64,000 nucleotides of DNA from assembly GCA_009746045.1 (NCBI GenBank), contig RPFO01000629.1, forward strand, positions 538,301 through 602,300, in the 5' to 3' direction. Position numbers and translations under genes: made by a program. This stretch comes from Mesostigma viride. Taxonomy: Eukaryota > Streptophyta > Mesostigmatophyceae > Mesostigmatales > Mesostigmataceae. The notes beneath the pieces are model-generated. The model made no database searches. It worked only from the letters and a program-made list of their open reading frames with translations, and was not told where the DNA came from. This document shows positions 11,601 to 21,932 of this stretch, one piece after another (within the stretch, counting starts at the first letter, position 1; each line of letters opens with the position of its first letter).

Positions 11601-14600
11601 GCATGAGGAGCATGAGGAGCATGAGGAGCATGAGGAGCATGAGGAGCATGAGGAGCATGAGGAGCATGAGGAGCATGAGGAGCATGAGGAGCATGAGGAG
11701 CATGAGGAGCATGAGGAGCATGAGGAGCATGAGGAGCATGAGGAGCATGAGGAGCATGAGGAGCATGAGGAGCATGAGGAGCATGAGGAGCATGAGGAGC
11801 ATGAGGAGCATGAGGAGCATGAGGAGCATGAGGAGCATGAGGAGCATGAGGAGCATGAGGAGCATGAGGAGCATGAGGAGCATGAGGAGCATGAGGAGCA
11901 TGAGGAGCATGAGGAGCATGAGGAGCATGAGGAGCATGAGGAGCATGAGGAGCATGAGGAGCATGAGGAGCATGAGGAGCATGAGGAGCATGAGGAGCAT
12001 GAGGAGCATGAGGAGCATGAGGAGCATGAGGAGCATGAGGAGCATGAGGAGCATGAGGAGCATGAGGAGCATGAGGAGCATGAGGAGCATGAGGAGCATG
12101 AGGAGCATGAGGAGCATGAGGAGCATGAGGAGCATGAGGAGCATGAGGAGCATGAGGAGCATGAGGAGCATGAGGAGCATGAGGAGCATGAGGAGCATGA
12201 GGAGCATGAGGAGCATGAGGAGCATGAGGAGCATGAGGAGCATGAGGAGCATGAGGAGCATGAGGAGCATGAGGAGCATGAGGAGCATGAGGAGCATGAG
12301 GAGCATGAGGAGCATGAGGAGCATGAGGAGCATGAGGAGCATGAGGAGCATGAGGAGCATGAGGAGCATGAGGAGCATGAGGAGCATGAGGAGCATGAGG
12401 AGCATGAGGAGCATGAGGAGCATGAGGAGCATGAGGAGCATGAGGAGCATGAGGAGCATGAGGAGCATGAGGAGCATGAGGAGCATGAGGAGCATGAGGA
12501 GCATGAGGAGCATGAGGAGCATGAGGAGCATGAGGAGCATGAGGAGCATGAGGAGCATGAGGAGCATGAGGAGCATGAGGAGCATGAGGAGCATGAGGAG
12601 CATGAGGAGCATGAGGAGCATGAGGAGCATGAGGAGCATGAGGAGCATGAGGAGCATGAGGAGCATGAGGAGCATGAGGAGCATGAGGAGCATGAGGAGC
12701 ATGAGGAGCATGAGGAGCATGAGGAGCATGAGGAGCATGAGGAGCATGAGGAGCATGAGGAGCATGAGGAGCATGAGGAGCATGAGGAGCATGAGGAGCA
12801 TGAGGAGCATGAGGAGCATGAGGAGCATGAGGAGCATGAGGAGCATGAGGAGCATGAGGAGCATGAGGAGCATGAGGAGCATGAGGAGCATGAGGAGCAT
12901 GAGGAGCATGAGGAGCATGAGGAGCATGAGGAGCATGAGGAGCATGAGGAGCATGAGGAGCATGAGGAGCATGAGGAGCATGAGGAGCATGAGGAGCATG
13001 AGGAGCATGAGGAGCATGAGGAGCATGAGGAGCATGAGGAGCATGAGGAGCATGAGGAGCATGAGGAGCATGAGGAGCATGAGGAGCATGAGGAGCATGA
13101 GGAGCATGAGGAGCATGAGGAGCATGAGGAGCATGAGGAGCATGAGGAGCATGAGGAGCATGAGGAGCATGAGGAGCATGAGGAGCATGAGGAGCATGAG
13201 GAGCATGAGGAGCATGAGGAGCATGAGGAGCATGAGGAGCATGAGGAGCATGAGGAGCATGAGGAGCATGAGGAGCATGAGGAGCATGAGGAGCATGAGG
13301 AGCATGAGGAGCATGAGGAGCATGAGGAGCATGAGGAGCATGAGGAGCATGAGGAGCATGAGGAGCATGAGGAGCATGAGGAGCATGAGGAGCATGAGGA
13401 GCATGAGGAGCATGAGGAGCATGAGGAGCATGAGGAGCATGAGGAGCATGAGGAGCATGAGGAGCATGAGGAGCATGAGGAGCATGAGGAGCATGAGGAG
13501 CATGAGGAGCATGAGGAGCATGAGGAGCATGAGGAGCATGAGGAGCATGAGGAGCATGAGGAGCATGAGGAGCATGAGGAGCATGAGGAGCATGAGGAGC
13601 ATGAGGAGCATGAGGAGCATGAGGAGCATGAGGAGCATGAGGAGCATGAGGAGCATGAGGAGCATGAGGAGCATGAGGAGCATGAGGAGCATGAGGAGCA
13701 TGAGGAGCATGAGGAGCATGAGGAGCATGAGGAGCATGAGGAGCATGAGGAGCATGAGGAGCATGAGGAGCATGAGGAGCATGAGGAGCATGAGGAGCAT
13801 GAGGAGCATGAGGAGCATGAGGAGCATGAGGAGCATGAGGAGCATGAGGAGCATGAGGAGCATGAGGAGCAGGAGGAGCAGGAGGAGCATGAGGAGCAGG
13901 AGGAGCAGGAGGAGCATGAGGAGCAGGAGGAGCATGAGGAGCAGGAGGAGCACGAGGAGCATGGTGGCCAACGGGGTGGCCATTGCCTTTGCTACTTGCT
14001 GCTGCCCAGTTGCATGCACAGCTGGCAGCCAAGCAAGCACACGGACCTGCCAGGGCCCCACTACCACGGGAAGGTGAAATGGGCAGCTGTGTCCAAGGGT
14101 CAGCGTTCCCTCTTGTTTGTGTAATAATGTTGTCGGGTAGTTGCGGGATAAAATTGTAAGGAAAGAGGCCGGTGGCTCGCTGTAAGTTTTGGAGGACATG
14201 AACAAAACAACCACATGTGCCATCAGTTCCAGGCGAACAATAAAACGTGGGCGGCAACCATCACCTCAGAAACCACAATGTCAAAACACCAGCCTGCAAA
14301 ATCATCTAGCAGGTATCAATGAGACGACCAGCGCAGGCCAGAAATCTGGAGAATCCGGACCATGGTAGCTCGAGCCTGCCGTTGTCTTATCCGCGTTTTC
14401 GAGTCGTTCACGAAGATGGAATGAATGGAGACGGAAATTTGTAGCCTTGTTCATCTAGCAGGTATGGCTATCACGTACCATGGCAAACAAATAGTGGCCC
14501 CACGACAGCCATTGTCCCGAATGGTCTGGGTTCGATGAAGGGAGCGCTAAGCAACTCCAAACCATGTGTTTAACAAGAGTATTCACAGCCATCATTCATG

Positions 14601-17600
14601 TGGGCGCGTGCGAGCCAAGGGGCCCGGCAAGTCTGGCAGCGCGTGTGGCAGCAGGAAGGCAAGGGAACCATCCGCCCCTGCCTCACCGCCTGACCGGCAT
14701 GGATACCCAGGACGAGGTCACCGCGTGTCTAGAATGATAGAAGGCATGCAAGCTGTTAGGTAGAAATGAAAGAAGGTAAGTACTTCTCATCCATCGACTG
14801 CCCGAATCGCCCTCCTCAGTCGCACAATTAGCCCCCCTTACCCCCCCCAACTTGCCACCCATGCTCCCTCACCTCCCCCGACTAGCCAACCATCGCCCCC
14901 CTCACCTCTCGGCGGCCACGTCGCGCCACGCCACCAGCAGCCGCACGCGGACGAGGGAGCGGAACAAGCGTGCGGCCTTGCGCCGGCGCTCACGATAGTA
15001 CCAGACGCCCGCCCACGCCAGCAGGAGCCGCCGCTGCTGGCACTCGCGTAGGTACCGCGCCGCCTCTCCCTGCACGTGGCGTTTGGCAGCTCGGCGCTGC
15101 ACGTAGCCCTCCCATGCGGCGTAGCAGCGCAGCAGGAGGTGGCGGCGGCAGAGGGCGTCCGCTTGGCGACGCAGGGAGGGGGCATGTGCCGCTGGGGTGG
15201 ATGCGTGCGCCCCGATGGTTGATGCATGCGGGGACTTTCGGGATGTGGATAATGATGGAGGTGCGGTGAGGGATGGTGACACCGGCATGGAAAGGGGTGG
15301 TAGTCGTGCTGCCAACGTGGGGTGTGCTGTCGCATTGCGCGGCAACCCCTGTGTGCCCTTGGTGTGGGGCCGCGAGGGCATGACCCCTGGGGTCCACAGG
15401 GACATCATCCGCATCATCATTGTCGCCTCGGCATCTGCTTCCGCGTCGGCCGCCACTTGCCATCTGGGTGCCACTCGAGGCACCGCATCCCAAGCACGTG
15501 GCTGGGACCTGGTGAGGCGCTTCCCTCCCTCATCAAAGCCATTGTCCTGCCGGATCTCGCCATCACCATCACCAAAGTTGTACCCACCGCCATCGTCTCC
15601 AACATGCTCGGCACCATCGCCATCGCCATCATCATAGTCATCCTTACCGTGGCCAAGATCATAGTCACTGCCACCACCATCGCCATCACCATCGCCAGCA
15701 TCATAGTCATCCTTACCGTGGCCAAGATCATAGTCACTGCCACCACCATCGCCATCACCATCGCCATCATCATAGTCATCCTTACCATGGCCAAGATCAT
15801 AGTCACTGCCACCACCATCGCCATCACCATCACCAACGTCGTAGTCGGCACGATCGCTGCCGGCCCTGTCCACAGCCGCCCAATCCACAGCTGGGTGAAC
15901 GTGAGCGCCCGTCCCAAACCGCGCAGGCAATGCTGCCGATAGCCCCGTGGCCGCGACCCAAGCGTGCCGTATGTCAGCAGCGCCGCCCTTGCCAAGCACA
16001 GCCGCTGCTGACTGCAACTGCGATCCCATGGCCTGCCTCTGCGGCCCGACCAGCTTGGTCCATGTGGCGCCTCGCCACGCGCGCAGGCAGCGCCGCAGCA
16101 GGGACACCGCGCGCTGATGGCTGGCCACGCGGGCCTGGATGGCGGCCAGGCAGTGCCGTAGCAAGCAGAAGAGCGCGCGGGAGGTGAGCTCGATCGACCG
16201 AAACGCGGACGCCAGCAACAGGTGGACGCGAGCACCTGCATGCGTGGGTGGCACACGGGGGGAGGGGGATGGGGGGAGTTAAGAGGAGGGGCGTGGGCAG
16301 GGGAAGAGCGGATGCATGATGGCCAACGGGCGGGCAGGTGGGCAGGCAGGTGGGCAGCTTGGCAAGCAGCATGGCTGGGATGTGGCGAGGGTTGTGCCAT
16401 GTCAAGACGTTGCTGGGAAGCTGCCGATGGCCGACAGCGGATGCTTTCCCACGGACCCCGATGCAACGGTGGGGCTGTGCAGCGGAGCACGCTCCAGGCT
16501 GGACCAAGAGAGGCGCCCTCAAGACAGTTGCGACGCGGCCGACGTGCTGGCTACAACCCAGTAGGTGCAGACATGGCCGTGATGCTGAGAGCGAAACACA
16601 GATACAAAAATCAACCAGAACGAAGGTGGATTGCCCCGCAAAGCCCCCATGCCCCCGCATGCCACACTCACGTTGCACAGACGCTAGCCATGCCGCCCAT
16701 CGCAGCAGCAGCCGACGCAGCAGCGCCCGCCGCGCCAGGGAGGCCCAGGGACGCGCCGTCGCTCGGCCCCCCCACCCATCATCGTGGCGGACGCTCCCCT
16801 TGCCCCTCTGTGCTGCCGCGTTGCCGCGGTCTGCCGGCACCTGGTTTGGCGCCTTGCGACGCGCTGCGTTGGACATGGCAGTGGTCAACATGGGCAGCAG
16901 CTGCCGGCGGGTCGGGACCTCCGCGATGGGGGGGCGTTGGTTCATGCCGGCATCCGCGCCAAGTGCGTGGCGGATGCCGGCAGTGTTGGGTGCATGCATG
17001 CGTGTGACGGCGCCCGCGCTATCAGAGGTCTCCTCCCTGGCCCCAAGAGTCTGCCGGCGTGAGCTGCCATCTGAGGAGGAAAGGGAGGAAGTCGATGAGG
17101 CAAGCATGGCCACAGAGCAAGGACCTGCTGCGGCAGGCTTGTTGGCCGCTGGACGCCCCACCCGGCAGCTGTTCCTGGCCGATGGCGCATCAGCTGGCTC
17201 CTCATCACTGGTTGAAGATAACGAGCGTAGACCCCAATCCCTTCTTGATGCTTGCGACATTTTTGACTGACCCTTGCGTGACAAATGACCTTTGATTGGC
17301 CGGCCACGCGCGACATCAGCGCTGCTAGTCGCCGCGTCGCGCTTGCTTGGTACACGCTGGATGGAATGGTGGACACCTCGTGTGCCTTCATGCTGGCCGG
17401 GCCACACGACGTACACCAGGGGTGCGCGCATGTCCCCCCGGGCACGCCCCCGCATGCCCACCTTGAGGCAGGGGACAACCTTAGCCGACTTTCGCCCACT
17501 CACGACCTGCGGCGCCGGATGGTGGTAGCGGCGGCCATGCAATCGACCCGACCAGGGAGTGCGAGAGGACAGCCGACTGTGCACCGCTTCCGCGGTGGAC

Positions 17601-19042
17601 ATTGGCAACGGCACGACACCTCGATGGGCCGCATGGGCACCCCTTGCGGGCACGGCCGCTGTGTCATGCATTTGAGGCGCCGGTGCTGATTCATGCAAGG
17701 AAGATGTGCTAGATGTCAGGTCGCTGGTTGCCTGCGTCACCGACTGCTGACCGCTGCCCCCGCCGCTGCTCCCAGTGTGCACCAGGGGCGTGGTCTGGGT
17801 GCTCCGCGTACGCGCACGCGGCGCCCCACGCGGCTCATAACTGCTGCTGCCGCCGACACCACCACCACCACCAGCAGCAGCAGCAGCAGCAACACCAGCA
17901 ATACTGATGCCTCCTGGCCGACCACCCACCCATGATGGCGAATGTTGGCTCCGACGATGCAGTGGGCTTGACTGCAGCGGCGATGAACCGTGACGTTTGA
18001 AGGCAGTTGCGGCGACGGCATGCCCGCAGCGCTCGTGCTTGCGGTGATGATGGCAGTGGTGGTGATGGCAGCGGTGGTGATGGCAGCAAGGAGAGGAATG
18101 AGGATGACAGCGGCTACAAGCCCCATCCGTGCTCGTGCTGGATGAGGCATGCATGCCGGTTCCTGCGGCGGAAGCCTCCACTCCAAGCCCCGTGTGCACG
18201 CCCACGCTGTCACTGCCTAAGCGCGCTCTTGCCCCTTGCTTGTCCATGCGCGCACCCCTCCCTCCCATATCCTTGCCCTTGGCCCCACGTGCCTGCGGGA
18301 CGGAGGTGTCATCGCTGGTGGTATCATCGGGCACTTGGAGCCCGGCGGCACGCCACGTGGCAGACAGGGAGCCGCTGGTGTCAGGCGAGCGCAGGGGCAG
18401 GCTGGCCGAGATGGTGGGTGCAGAGGACGGGGCACCAGGTGTGGTGGAAGACATGCCACCGGAGAGCGTAGCGCCCAAAGGCGTGGGGGACGACTTGTTT
18501 GTGACTGGCACACGCGGCGCATGATGCCACCCACGCTGGCGGGTGGAAGTAACCAACGGGGAGAGGCGCGCCACCCAGCCGTTGTCATCATCCGAGGACC
18601 ATCCTGTTGCCCTAAAAAAATCGGCATCACTGCGCCGGCTACTGCTGCTGCTGCTGCTGCTGCTTGCGGTCGAACTGTCATCCGTTACAACCCTGTTGGC
18701 ACCTGGAGCGCTCGACCGGTCGACAGGCCTGGGTGGCGTGGATGGTGCCAGGATGGTCCTGGGTGTTCTGGCATCCGTTACCACCCTCTCACCGTGGGTG
18801 GCCCCATGTCCCCTTTTGTTTCCCTGCGTTGGTGGGGGCATGCCCCGCTTGCGTGCAGGCATCGCGGCGGCTGCGGATGTGGGTGCGGGTTTTGCATCCA
18901 CAGCCTCGCGCCATGCGAGCCATGCTGTCCGCCGCAAGCGGCACGCCCTCTGCTCACCCGCCCTCTTGGCTACCAGCAGCCGCCACAGGCCGTCCGACTT
19001 GGGGGCCATGGGGTCAGACACTAGTGCGGCGAGAGAAAGCAC
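4677..19042 (-). CDS. Large Sfi1-like (centrin-binding repeat) protein gene, three exons seen
   Basis: Three minus-strand exons join in frame: 19042-16672, 16235-14906 and 5640-4677, giving 4,665 nt or 1,554 residues plus TGA. Junctions are CAAC|gtgagt...gcag|GTGCTC (phase 1) and GAGAG|gtgagg...ctag|GCGGCA (phase 2). The protein has patches of basic, Leu/Trp-rich helical repeats (RRTAWLAWREAV, LLRRLLLRWAAWLASVQ, HLLLRCYAAWEGYV, RRLLLAWAGVWYY, VRLLVAWRDV, RRAVFCGWRGA), separated by long Ser/Thr/Gly-rich disordered stretches. This spacing is characteristic of Sfi1 family proteins, which bind centrin at spindle poles, centrioles and basal bodies. Assignment to that role is inference. The 5' end is unresolved: the Met at 19042 is only the first in frame, a possible acceptor (cgccgcactag) lies just inside it, and Met at 19009 is an alternative. 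Intron 1 is 436 bp. Intron 2 is 9,265 bp and contains the giant minisatellite. Confidence 0.7.
5806..6170. repeat. Duplicated flank module of the giant minisatellite
   Basis: The left flank TTACGGAGCTGTGGCA (about 5815-5830) recurs at about 6151-6166. The right flank TGGTTGCCAACGGGGTGGCC (6129 on) recurs at 13962 on with one change. The order is therefore left flank, short array, right flank, left flank, long array, right flank. That is a tandem duplication of a whole short array with both flanks, followed by expansion of the second copy. Confidence 0.85.
5830..13962. repeat. Giant 9-bp minisatellite (GAGGAGCAT/GAGGAGCAG)n, ~8.1 kb
   Basis: About 900 uninterrupted units of GAGGAGCAN run on the plus strand. 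The T form is the bulk. The G form makes up the first ~215 bp, a block at about 7994-8167, a few units near 8847-8880, and a mixed end from about 13869. A short unique insert at 6127-6169 splits off the first ~300 bp. The array lies wholly in intron 2 of the minus-strand Sfi1-like gene. Because 9 is a multiple of three and the unit has stops in only one frame, it yields 2,700-2,900-codon open frames on both strands. These are by-products. Confidence 0.95.
14302..14465. mobile_element. Short retroposon copy of dispersed repeat A with 15-bp target-site duplication
   Basis: A 134-bp insert (14317-14450) is flanked on both sides by TCATCTAGCAGGTAT (14302-14316 and 14451-14465), a perfect direct repeat. 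The insert matches one end of the longer copies at 52597-53063 and 29776-30241 (shared GACCATGGTAGCTCGAGCC). Direct repeats of this length are typical of target-primed reverse transcription (LINE/SINE). It sits in intron 2 of the Sfi1-like gene. Confidence 0.8.
14906..16235 (-). CDS. Sfi1-like gene, exon 2
   Basis: The acceptor is GCATGCAG|GTGCTC and the donor GAGAG|GTGAGG. The first ~60 residues continue the helical repeats (LLLASAFRSI, ALFCLLRHCLAAI, VSLLRRCLRAWRGATW). The middle is an acidic Gly/Asp/Tyr region made by an in-frame 69-bp minisatellite. The last 79 residues (about 1156-1234) contain three tightly spaced Sfi1-type repeats with Trp at the expected end position. Confidence 0.7.
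15631..15837 (-). repeat. In-frame 69-bp coding minisatellite, 3 copies
   Basis: Three 69-bp units start near 15631, 15700 and 15769, with a fourth degenerate start. They encode repeats of GDGDGDGGGSDYDLGHGKDD in the Sfi1-like protein. The period is a multiple of three, so copy number can change without breaking the frame. Confidence 0.85.
16672..19042 (-). CDS. Sfi1-like gene, exon 1 as seen (N-terminal and disordered part)
   Basis: This exon encodes residues 1-790 of the model. A Trp repeat patch at the start (GLWRLLVAKRA, then RRTAWLAWREAVDAK at about 38-52) is followed by ~700 residues rich in Ser, Gly, Pro, His and Arg. These include Ser runs and a His/Cys-rich tract (HHHRCHHHHCHHHRK). 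It ends with a second patch, RRALLRRLLLRWAAWLASVQ. The frame stays open for 2.3 kb, which supports coding. The donor is AAC|GTGAGT at 16672/16671. The upstream boundary is uncertain. Confidence 0.65.
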
Positions 19043-21932
19043 TCACGACAGTCCATCAAAGGAGGTGATGAAGGGCCACACTTGCAGTGGTGCGGTGGAC
19101 AACAACAAGGGCGGAGCGGGCCAGCCCCTCGAGGTGGGCCTCCAGCAGAGCCGGTACTTGTGGCCGCTCGACGGTTGCAGATGCCGGCGTGGGCAGGTAA
19201 GATGCGCATGGTGTCGGAGGCACGTGTCTGGAATGGCTGGTGGCAGGAGCAAGCAGTAGGCCCGTAATCAGCGCATGTAGGGGGTATGACGGTGCAGGGT
19301 TTTGAACCGGGACGGGAGGCTCACGCGGGCTCGTACGGGGCAGATCGCATCCGCGCGGTTGACGGGGGTCTAGTGGCCATGTAGCTCACCGCGGCCAACA
19401 TCTTCCTAATCCAACCCCCTTAGGGATTGCCTTGCGAAGCCATAGAATGCTGTACTAGACCCATTGGTCACTATACTGGTCACTACAACGCTTGGGCGGT
19501 TGCCTTGCGAAGCCATGGCACACTGTACTAGTACATTGGTCACTGTACTGGTCACTATAGGGCTTGGGTGGTTGCCTTGCGAAGCCGTAGGCGGTCACTC
19601 TTGGCCACCGCGTGCCGTTCCCGTTACTCGGTCACGGTTGTGTGGTGCCAGACACCTCGTTGCCGGTCATGCGGAGGCAGCATTAGCAATCAGTCAGCAA
19701 GCCGCAGCATGCGTCCGACGTGACAGCACAACATTTTCCTAATCCATCCCAAAAGCAGCCGTAGCGATGTGTCGAATCGCGGAACGATGCAACGTGCTGT
19801 CACCGAGCGAACCGAGTGCCAGGTGGCGCGCTGCCCTGCCTTCTCCCACACACTCCGCCCATGATGCCTGAACACGTTACGGTCCACCCCAGGAGTCGCA
19901 GGGGAAGAAACATGTGATGGTATTATTGCTTAAGCCAGGACCAGCCGTGCAGTGGGCGGCCTCAACTGGTCCCCAACGGGGGATCGTGCCGTCGGATACC
20001 CCCACGCCTGCCAGAAATAAATATCAGAACGCGTCGGTTTTACACCCCGCGATACATGCCATGGTCAATGCTTCTGAAAACCCCCGCTGGAGCATGCTTG
20101 GAGTCGCGGGTAGCTACGATCCTTGCGGAGGTTCACCACCGTACAGGGGGGGGAAGCGGAGAAGATTAAAACTACGCCCGTGCCGCTTCACTGGGAGGCT
20201 GGGTCACCCACAAGGCGTGCTGGATCACGCACACCAACACGGGGGGGAGGGGGCGCACCCATGCACGCAGACGGAGGCCAGCAAAGGCGAGACACCGAGG
20301 CATGCAAGCAGGACCACAGCAAGGCGTGCCAGTGTCAGAATTAGCGGTATCAACCGGAGACATTGCAAGGCTGCGCGGTGGACTGCACGCGAGCGAGGGT
20401 GCTGCCCTAGAAGAGCCGGCCCAAGGCGGTGTGGCGGCAACCACATGGGTGGACAGGCAGGCTAGGCGGTTCCCTGGGGCAAGTGCCACATGTGACAGCT
20501 CATTGGACAGGTAAACAAGAAAATGGAAAAAATGAACGGGAAATTGCCTGGATCAGTAATATAGTACAGTTGTGCGAGTACATAAGAATCTAACCCGGCT
20601 TAAAGCCGTGTGCCTGCGGCTTAGACCAGGAACGGGTCACTGAAAGCTCGGCAACGGGTATACCAGGAGCACGCGCCAACCCCATAACATCTGCTCTGCA
20701 GCGCCTTTTCCTGAGAACGTATCGGAGCCCGTTCCTTCTCGGCCGTCGCCGACCCTATTGTGGCATAAAATCGTCTTGTGCTAGAGCGAATAACACCTTT
20801 TTAAAGAGCCCCGAAGAGAATAGCGAGGAGAACCTTGACGCAAACCACACCAAGAACAGCGCTGCGGATGTCGGAACGGCTCCTGGGTGCCTGTCAATTC
20901 AGCGGGACAACGACATGTGCAAGTGGCCTTCTAACAACATCAGCATTACTATTTGCACTTTAGAATCTGCACCACAAACAATAACAAGTGCAACCACCCA
21001 CGGCACTCCCTGGACTGCCCATGACAGTTGGTTTACGGACCACTTGAACCGCGAAAACTTACAATTAAGCATATCTCAGGCCCTGGTCACTTGTTGTTGT
21101 TGTGGGAATAGTAGTTACAATACGCCGGCCCGCGACATATTTCGCTAATTCGAAATTCTGCAGCGGATCCCGACCATTCATGCCAGGTTAAATTTTTCTT
21201 GCTCGTGCAAATGCGCGAAGAATACAAATTAATGGCGGAATACTGTACATTCACGGGAGCAACGTTCGTTCCTCACGCTGGGCCAGCAATACTGGACGTA
21301 AATAATTGGGCTGCTCATGCCGGTGCAGTAGCCCTGCGTAGGTATTGTACTGTACAGTACTGTACTGTAGCCCGCAATTATGAGCCTGGACCAGGCCTGG
21401 AGGAAAACCACCCCTGGGGGCCACTAGCCAGCCCCTCGCGGTTTGGAGCTGTACAGGGGGATTTCTCTGCCTGGAGTGGGATCCAACTGGCTGACTGACA
21501 GGGGAAACCGACTTGAAGATAACCTACTGTACAGTGTGAAGAAGATAAAAGTAAACTTCATTTTCGTCCAATAATAGTAATGTGGGCTAATTTCAGGTAT
21601 ATCTTATATTGGTACCAGTACCATTACTTACTAGCCGAGATTTAGTAATATACTAGTACAATCACTACAATGCCTGGTTTCAGCTCCAAAAAGAGAGGGC
21701 TAGGACCGGAGCTAGGGCTAGGTCCGGATTTTTCTTATCTTAAGGTCGGACGACGTGAGGATGGCATGGCAGGCCATCAAGCATCTTTTTAAGTGCCAAA
21801 ATGGCAGCGACCAGCGTGCATATGACAGGCAAATACCGCTCGCCTCGTTAAGCGCGTGCACGCTGGCGCGTGCATAAACGCAACGCATAAAACACATCGG
21901 AGCAGGCCAAGGTTGCCTGTTTGCCGTGAGAA
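19043..21932. other. Intergenic region between divergent Sfi1-like and U2AF35 genes
   Basis: About 2.9 kb separates the two divergent starts and should hold both promoters and perhaps a missing 5' exon of the Sfi1-like gene. At 19043-19260 the minus strand has a short helical-looking frame (LLEAHLEGLARSALVVVHRT) that ends in a stop before a GTGAGT, so I cannot join it. No TATA box, tRNA or other RNA gene is convincing. Small open frames at 19914-20465 and 20915-21148 have no recognisable features. Confidence 0.4.
19427..19598. repeat. ~72-bp tandem repeat, 3 partial copies
   Basis: TTGCCTTGCGAAGCC occurs at 19427, 19500 and 19572, followed in the first two by similar CACTRTACTGGTCACTA segments. 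The spacing is 72-73 bp. Confidence 0.8.

Noticed and set aside
5485-14124. A 2,879-codon plus-strand frame of E-E-H/E-E-Q repeats
   Set aside because: It is a by-product of the 9-bp array. Other frames on both strands are equally open, and the flanking coding exons are on the minus strand with splice phases that skip the array.
5731-14257. Minus-strand frames of 2,700-2,830 codons (M-L-L and H-A-P repeats)
   Set aside because: Same cause. Although on the gene strand, the acceptor at 5641 and donor at 14905 join the Sfi1-like exons in frame without the array.
14520-14560. tRNA-like GGTTCGATG box
   Set aside because: No matching acceptor or anticodon stem could be folded around it.
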